Assembly (NCBI RefSeq): GCF_000720135.1
Contig: NZ_JOIU01000010.1
Coordinates: 139,114-203,113 of the forward strand
Origin: Streptomyces sp. NRRL S-1022
Lineage (GTDB): Bacteria > Actinomycetota > Actinomycetes > Streptomycetales > Streptomycetaceae
Length of the DNA stretch: 64,000 nt
Direction: 5' to 3'
The notes below the pieces were generated by a model. The model saw nothing but the letters and a program-made list of their open reading frames with translations, did no database searches and was not told where the DNA came from. Position numbers and translations under genes: made by a program. Shown piece by piece: positions 60,414-64,000 of the stretch; the first letter of the stretch is position 1; every line of letters begins with the position of its first letter.

Positions 60414-61993
60414 CCCGCATCGCAATCGTCGTCCTGGCCCTCCTCACCGGCGCGTCGGCGCTCGTGGCGGCGGTCGTCGTCTCCCCGTGGTGGTGGTTCG
60501 CCGCCGTGCCGCTCACCGTGCTCGGTCTGCTGGGCGCGGGGGACCTGCTGCAGCGCCGGCACTCGGTGCTGCGCAACTATCCCGTGCTGGGGCATGCCCG
60601 CTTCCTGCTGGAGCGCATCCGTCCGGAACTCCAGCAGTACTTCGTCGAGCGCAACTTCGACGGCCGTCCCTTCGACCGGGACGTACGCACCATCGTCTAC
60701 GAGCGGGCCAAGGGCACCGACGCCGAGCAGCCCTACGGCACCGAACGGGACGTGTACCAGCCCGGCTACGAGTTCCTCGTACCGTCGATGGCACCCTGCC
60801 CGGTGCCCGAGACCCCGCCGCGGGTCCGGGTGGGCGGACCGGACTGCACCAGGCCGTACGACATGGCGCTGCTGAACGTGTCGGCGATGAGCTTCGGCTC
60901 GCTGTCCGCCAACGCAGTGCTCGCGCTCAACGCGGGCGCGAAGGCCGGGGGATTCGCCCAGGACACCGGCGAGGGCGGCCTGTCCGACTACCACCTGCGG
61001 CCGGGGGGCGACCTGATCTGGGAGATAGGCACCGGGTACTTCGGCTGCCGCACCCGGGACGGTGACTTCGACCCGGCCGAGTTCGCCGACAAGGCCGCGC
61101 ACGAGCACGTCAAGTGCGTGTCCCTGAAGCTCTCGCAGGGCGCCAAGCCGGGCATCGGCGGGGTGCTGCCGGGCGCGAAGGTCAATGCCGAGATCGCGCG
61201 GGTGCGGGACGTGCCCGAGGGACGGACGGTGATCTCGCCGCCGTACCACCGGGTCTTCGACACCCCGCGTGAACTGGTGCGGTTCATCGCACGGATGCGG
61301 GACCTGGCGGGCGGCAAGCCGACCGGCTTCAAACTGTGCGTCGGCTCGCGCCGGCAGTTCCTCGCCGTGTGCAAGGCGATGCTGGAGGAGGGGACGGCAC
61401 CCGACTTCATCGTGGTGGACGGAGGCGAGGGCGGGACGGGCGCGGCGCCCATGGAGTTCGCCGACCACGTCGGCGCCCCGCTCACCGAGGGCCTGCTCAC
61501 CGTGCACAACGCCCTCGTCGGCACGGGCCTGCGCGACCGGATCAGGATCGGGGCGAGCGGCAAGATCGCCACCGGCACCGACCTCGTCAAACGCATGGTG
61601 CAGGGGGCGGACTACGGCAACGCGGCCCGGGCGATGATGTTCGCCGTCGGCTGTATCCAGGCCCAGCGGTGCCACACGAACACCTGCCCCACCGGGGTCA
61701 CGACCCAGGACCCCCGGCGGGCGCGCGCCCTGGACGTCGGCGACAAGGCGCCGCGCGTGCGGCGCTTCCAGGAGGCGACCGTGGCCAGCGCGCTGCAGAT
61801 CATGGCGTCGATGGGCGTCACCGATCCCGCGGATCTGCGTCCGCACATGCTCCGCCAGCGCGTGGACCCCTTCACCGAGCGCTCCTACGAGGAGCTGTAC
61901 GAGTGGCTGGAGCCGGGGCAGTTGCTCGCGGAGCCGCCGGCCTCCTGGGCGGCCGACTGGAAGGCCGCCGACCCCGGCCGTTTCGCCGTGTGA
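60410..61993 (+). CDS. FMN-binding glutamate synthase family protein
   Basis: 527-residue protein with two N-terminal TM helices (about 5-50), then a GltS-like TIM barrel: RNFDGRPFDRDVRTIVYERA, NVSAMSFGSLSANAVLALNA, ISPPYHRVFDTPRELVRFIA, FIVVDGGEGGTGAAPMEFAD and RAMMFAVGCIQAQRCHTNTC with the Cys cluster CHTNTCPTGVTTQDP. It has no glutaminase domain, so it is not a full glutamate synthase; such stand-alone proteins are oxidoreductases of unknown substrate. It starts at a GTG overlapping the stop of the GH1 remnant. Confidence 0.88.
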   Translation: MTRIAIVVLALLTGASALVAAVVVSPWWWFAAVPLTVLGLLGAGDLLQRRHSVLRNYPVLGHARFLLERIRPELQQYFVERNFDGRPFDRDVRTIVYERAKGTDAEQPYGTERDVYQPGYEFLVPSMAPCPVPETPPRVRVGGPDCTRPYDMALLNVSAMSFGSLSANAVLALNAGAKAGGFAQDTGEGGLSDYHLRPGGDLIWEIGTGYFGCRTRDGDFDPAEFADKAAHEHVKCVSLKLSQGAKPGIGGVLPGAKVNAEIARVRDVPEGRTVISPPYHRVFDTPRELVRFIARMRDLAGGKPTGFKLCVGSRRQFLAVCKAMLEEGTAPDFIVVDGGEGGTGAAPMEFADHVGAPLTEGLLTVHNALVGTGLRDRIRIGASGKIATGTDLVKRMVQGADYGNAARAMMFAVGCIQAQRCHTNTCPTGVTTQDPRRARALDVGDKAPRVRRFQEATVASALQIMASMGVTDPADLRPHMLRQRVDPFTERSYEELYEWLEPGQLLAEPPASWAADWKAADPGRFAV

Positions 61994-62059
61994 ACGGTGC
62001 GAACGGCGCCGACCGCGTAGACCCGTGACCGAGTGAACCGCGTGACCTGGAGGACTGAA

Positions 62060-63823
62060 GTGGCCCGTACCGTTGCCCGCGCCATCGTGGACGCGCTGAG
62101 CGAACTCGGCGTGCGCCAGGTGTTCGGCGTCGTCGGAGACGCGCTCAACCCCCTGACCGACGCCATCCGCACCACCGAGGGCGTGGAGTGGGTGGGCTGC
62201 CGGCACGAGGAGGCGGCGGCCTTCGCCGCGAGCGCCCAGTCGCAGCTCACCGGAACCCTCGGTGTGTGCATGGGCACGGTCGGACCCGGTTCCGTCCACC
62301 TCCTCAACGGGCTGTACGACGCCGCCAAGAGCCACGCCCCGGTCCTGGCCATCGCCGGTCAGGTGCCGCTCGCCGAGCTGGGCAGCGACTACTTCCAGGA
62401 GGTCGACAACGACGCCCTCTTCAGCGACGTGGCCGTCTTCCGCGCGACCGTCACCTCGCCCGACCAGTTGCCGCAGATGCTGGAGACTGCGGTCCGTCAC
62501 GCGCTGGGCCGCAAGGGGGTCGCCGTCCTCACCGTGCCGGGCGACCTGGGCGAGCGGGAACTGACGGCCGACCGGCCGGCCCGGTTCTCCCTGAACCCCC
62601 CGGTGAGCCGGCCGGAGGAGCAGGCGGTCCGGCGCGCCGCAGAACTCCTCGACCGCTCCGAGCGCGTCACCCTGCTCGTCGGGGAGGGCGCCCGCGCCGC
62701 CCGCGAGGACGTCCTCGCCCTCGCCGACCGCCTGGCCGCGCCGATGGTGCTCACACTGAAGGCCAAGGCCGGCTTCGAGGGCGGCACCAACCGCTTCCAG
62801 GTCGGCCAGACGGGTCTGATCGGCAACCCCGCCGCCGCGTCGGCCCTCCAGGACGCGGACACGCTCCTGCTGCTCGGCACGGACTTCCCCTACCGCGACT
62901 GGTATCCCGAGGGCCGCAAGGTGATCCAGGTCGACACCGAGGCCACCCACATCGGGCGCCGGGTACCGGTCGACGTCGGACTGGTGGGGGACACCGGCGC
63001 CACCGTACGCGACCTCCTGGACCACCTCGCCGCCCCGCCCGCCGGGACGGACGGCGCGCGGGACCGCTCGCACCTGGAGAAGGCGCGCGAACGGTTCGAC
63101 CAGTGGCGCGCCGGTCAGGCCCGGCTCGCCGACCCCTCGCACGACAAGGGCCTCGTGGGCCGCATCCGCTCCGCGCTGGACAACCGCACGCACGACATCC
63201 GCCCCGAGGCGCTGGCGGCGGCCGTGGACCGGATCGCCGCCGACGACGCCGTCTTCACCTCGGACACCGGCATGGCCACGGTGTGGCTCTCCCGGTTCGT
63301 CGAGATGCGCGGCGAGCGGCGGCTGATCGGCTCGTATAACCTCGGCTCGATGGCCAACGCCATGCCCCAGGCGCTGGGCGCGCAGGTCCTCGACCGCGAG
63401 CGCCAGGTCGTGGCCTTCTGCGGCGACGGCGGGCTGAGCATGCTCCTGGGCGACCTGATGACCCTGAAGACGTACCGCCTGCCCGTCAAGCTCGTCGTCT
63501 TCGACAACCGCCGGCTGGGCATGGTGAAACTGGAACAGGAGCAGGCCGGTCTGCCCGAGTTCGGTACGGTCCTCGACAATCCCGACTTCGCCGCCGTGGC
63601 CGAGGCCATGGGCATCACCGGCATCCGCGTGACGGACCCGGACGAGGTGGAGAGCGCCGTACGACGTGCCTTCCGCACCCCGGGCCCGGTCCTGCTCGAC
63701 GTCCTCACCAACCCCGACGAGATCGCCGTACCGGCCAAGCCGACCGTCGAGCAGGGCTGGGGTTTCGCGGTGGCCAAGGTGAAGGAAATCGTGCGGAGCC
63801 ACGGAGAGACGAGCGGGGAATGA
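62060..63823 (+). CDS. poxB: Thiamine-diphosphate enzyme, pyruvate oxidase/dehydrogenase (quinone) type
   Basis: 587-residue ThDP enzyme. N-terminal Pyr domain: VRQVFGVVGDALNPLTDAIR, GCRHEEAAAFAASAQSQLTG with the ThDP-activating Glu; middle domain with VTLLVGEGARAAREDVLALA; PP domain with FCGDGGLSMLLGDLMTLKTY (GDG ... N-type ThDP/Mg site). The PoxB-like end IAVPAKPTVEQGWGFAVAKV is kept. It would convert pyruvate to acetate and CO2, passing electrons to quinone. The GTG at 62060 has GGAGG upstream. Lies 66 bases after the FMN-enzyme gene, probably the same operon. Confidence 0.88.
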   Translation: MARTVARAIVDALSELGVRQVFGVVGDALNPLTDAIRTTEGVEWVGCRHEEAAAFAASAQSQLTGTLGVCMGTVGPGSVHLLNGLYDAAKSHAPVLAIAGQVPLAELGSDYFQEVDNDALFSDVAVFRATVTSPDQLPQMLETAVRHALGRKGVAVLTVPGDLGERELTADRPARFSLNPPVSRPEEQAVRRAAELLDRSERVTLLVGEGARAAREDVLALADRLAAPMVLTLKAKAGFEGGTNRFQVGQTGLIGNPAAASALQDADTLLLLGTDFPYRDWYPEGRKVIQVDTEATHIGRRVPVDVGLVGDTGATVRDLLDHLAAPPAGTDGARDRSHLEKARERFDQWRAGQARLADPSHDKGLVGRIRSALDNRTHDIRPEALAAAVDRIAADDAVFTSDTGMATVWLSRFVEMRGERRLIGSYNLGSMANAMPQALGAQVLDRERQVVAFCGDGGLSMLLGDLMTLKTYRLPVKLVVFDNRRLGMVKLEQEQAGLPEFGTVLDNPDFAAVAEAMGITGIRVTDPDEVESAVRRAFRTPGPVLLDVLTNPDEIAVPAKPTVEQGWGFAVAKVKEIVRSHGETSGE

Positions 63824-63834
63824 AAAAATTCCAG

Positions 63835-63858
63835 GCGTGGCCGCCGATGACCGGGGTA
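63835..63858 (+). promoter_or_regulatory. SigB-type promoter (GCGTG - 14 bp - GGGTA)
   Basis: Matches the streptomycete SigB-group consensus GNNTN14-16GGGTA exactly, with a 14-base spacer. It lies 60 bases upstream of the next ATG, a gene that may itself encode a SigB-like factor, so autoregulation is possible. Confidence 0.55.
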
Positions 63859-63917
63859 GACGCGGCTTGCCGGACGAGAGACCGGCGCCGGCAGAGTTGA
63901 TGTACTGGGAGGGGCGC

Positions 63918-64000
63918 ATGATGGTGACGACGACCGTGCAGACCGCTGGACGTGCGGTGGACGTTCCGGAGATCGCGGATCCGTCCCGGGTGGCGCCGAA
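63918..64000 (+). CDS. N-terminus of a possible SigB/SigF-family sigma factor, cut by the window end
   Basis: Only 27 codons are visible: MMVTTTVQTAGRAVDVPEIA then DPSRVAPK. The acidic PEIADPSRVAPK pattern is like the start of streptomycete SigB/SigF-type sigma factors (usually followed by DAR-x-LS). GGGAGGGG precedes the two adjacent ATGs. The SigB-like promoter supports the idea, but the visible part is too short for a firm call. Confidence 0.45.
   Translation, partial: MMVTTTVQTAGRAVDVPEIADPSRVAP

Noticed and set aside
60185..63919. 1244-codon leftward frame across the right end
   Set aside because: It is the antisense shadow of the FMN-enzyme and ThDP-enzyme genes, both of which have full family motifs.
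1..64000. CRISPR arrays, tRNA or rRNA genes, insertion sequences
   Set aside because: No regularly spaced repeats, no clover-leaf with a TTCGA-type T-loop and CCA-end context, and no transposase motif was seen.

Overview
The window is chromosomal DNA of a Streptomyces-type actinomycete. It has very high GC, dense GTG and TTG starts, GTGA/ATGA start-stop overlaps, and many actinomycete-only families: SepH, DUF4193, DUF3710, DUF3159, an SCO5918-like protein, and an XRE/DUF397 pair. From memory (not checked here) the order SepH - ferrochelatase - CutRS - dUTPase - KdpDE - TrkA pair - TRAM methyltransferase - DEAD-box helicase matches the S. coelicolor SCO5855-SCO5920 region, so most of the left and central core is conserved backbone. 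No rRNA, tRNA, CRISPR array or insertion sequence was seen.

Layout. 1-25.2 kb is backbone: a VOC protein cut by the left edge, rhodanese, SepH, a lactone oxidase/MFS pair with an iron-box-like site, ferrochelatase, inositol-phosphatase family protein, CutRS, a run of small conserved proteins with dUTPase, a decayed ABC ATPase, orphan KdpDE, a TrkA pair facing a large APC permease, and a TRAM-domain RNA methyltransferase. 25.2-40.2 kb is a catabolic island lying exactly downstream of the methyltransferase stop codon. A diverged second copy of the last ~60 coding bases of that gene sits at 40161-40233, as expected if an element integrated into its 3' end. The left part of the island is a graveyard of gene fragments. 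The right part is a LacI-controlled alginate locus: lipoprotein-dependent ABC importer, two D-2-hydroxyacid dehydrogenases, an enolase-superfamily enzyme, a sugar isomerase-like protein, a secreted PL7 and a non-secreted PL5-type alginate lyase, and one 402-residue protein of unknown function.

40.2-43.6 kb is an erosion zone with tails of a serine hydrolase, a ROK protein and an SDR, plus a VapBC-type pair whose toxin lacks the first catalytic Asp. 43.6-50.4 kb returns to backbone-like genes: cold-shock protein, DEAD-box helicase, CBS protein, SCO5918-like protein, RNase J, and an HATPase / XRE / DUF397 regulatory set.

50.5-58.9 kb is a mannan-utilisation locus: an ABC importer for oligosaccharides diverges from a GH2 beta-mannosidase and its LacI regulator, followed by a convergent secreted GH5 beta-mannanase with a CBM2 domain. 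59.2-60.4 kb is a deletion scar in which mannose-6-phosphate isomerase and a GH1 beta-glucosidase, once divergent, have both lost their 5' halves. The right end carries a glutamate-synthase-like FMN enzyme, a pyruvate-oxidase-type ThDP enzyme, and the first codons of what may be a SigB/SigF-type sigma factor behind a SigB-like promoter.

The two polysaccharide loci share one logic: a secreted lyase or mannanase makes oligomers, an ABC importer takes them up, intracellular enzymes finish depolymerisation, and a LacI protein gates expression. Neither locus encodes its own ABC ATPase, so a shared MsiK-type ATPase elsewhere is likely.
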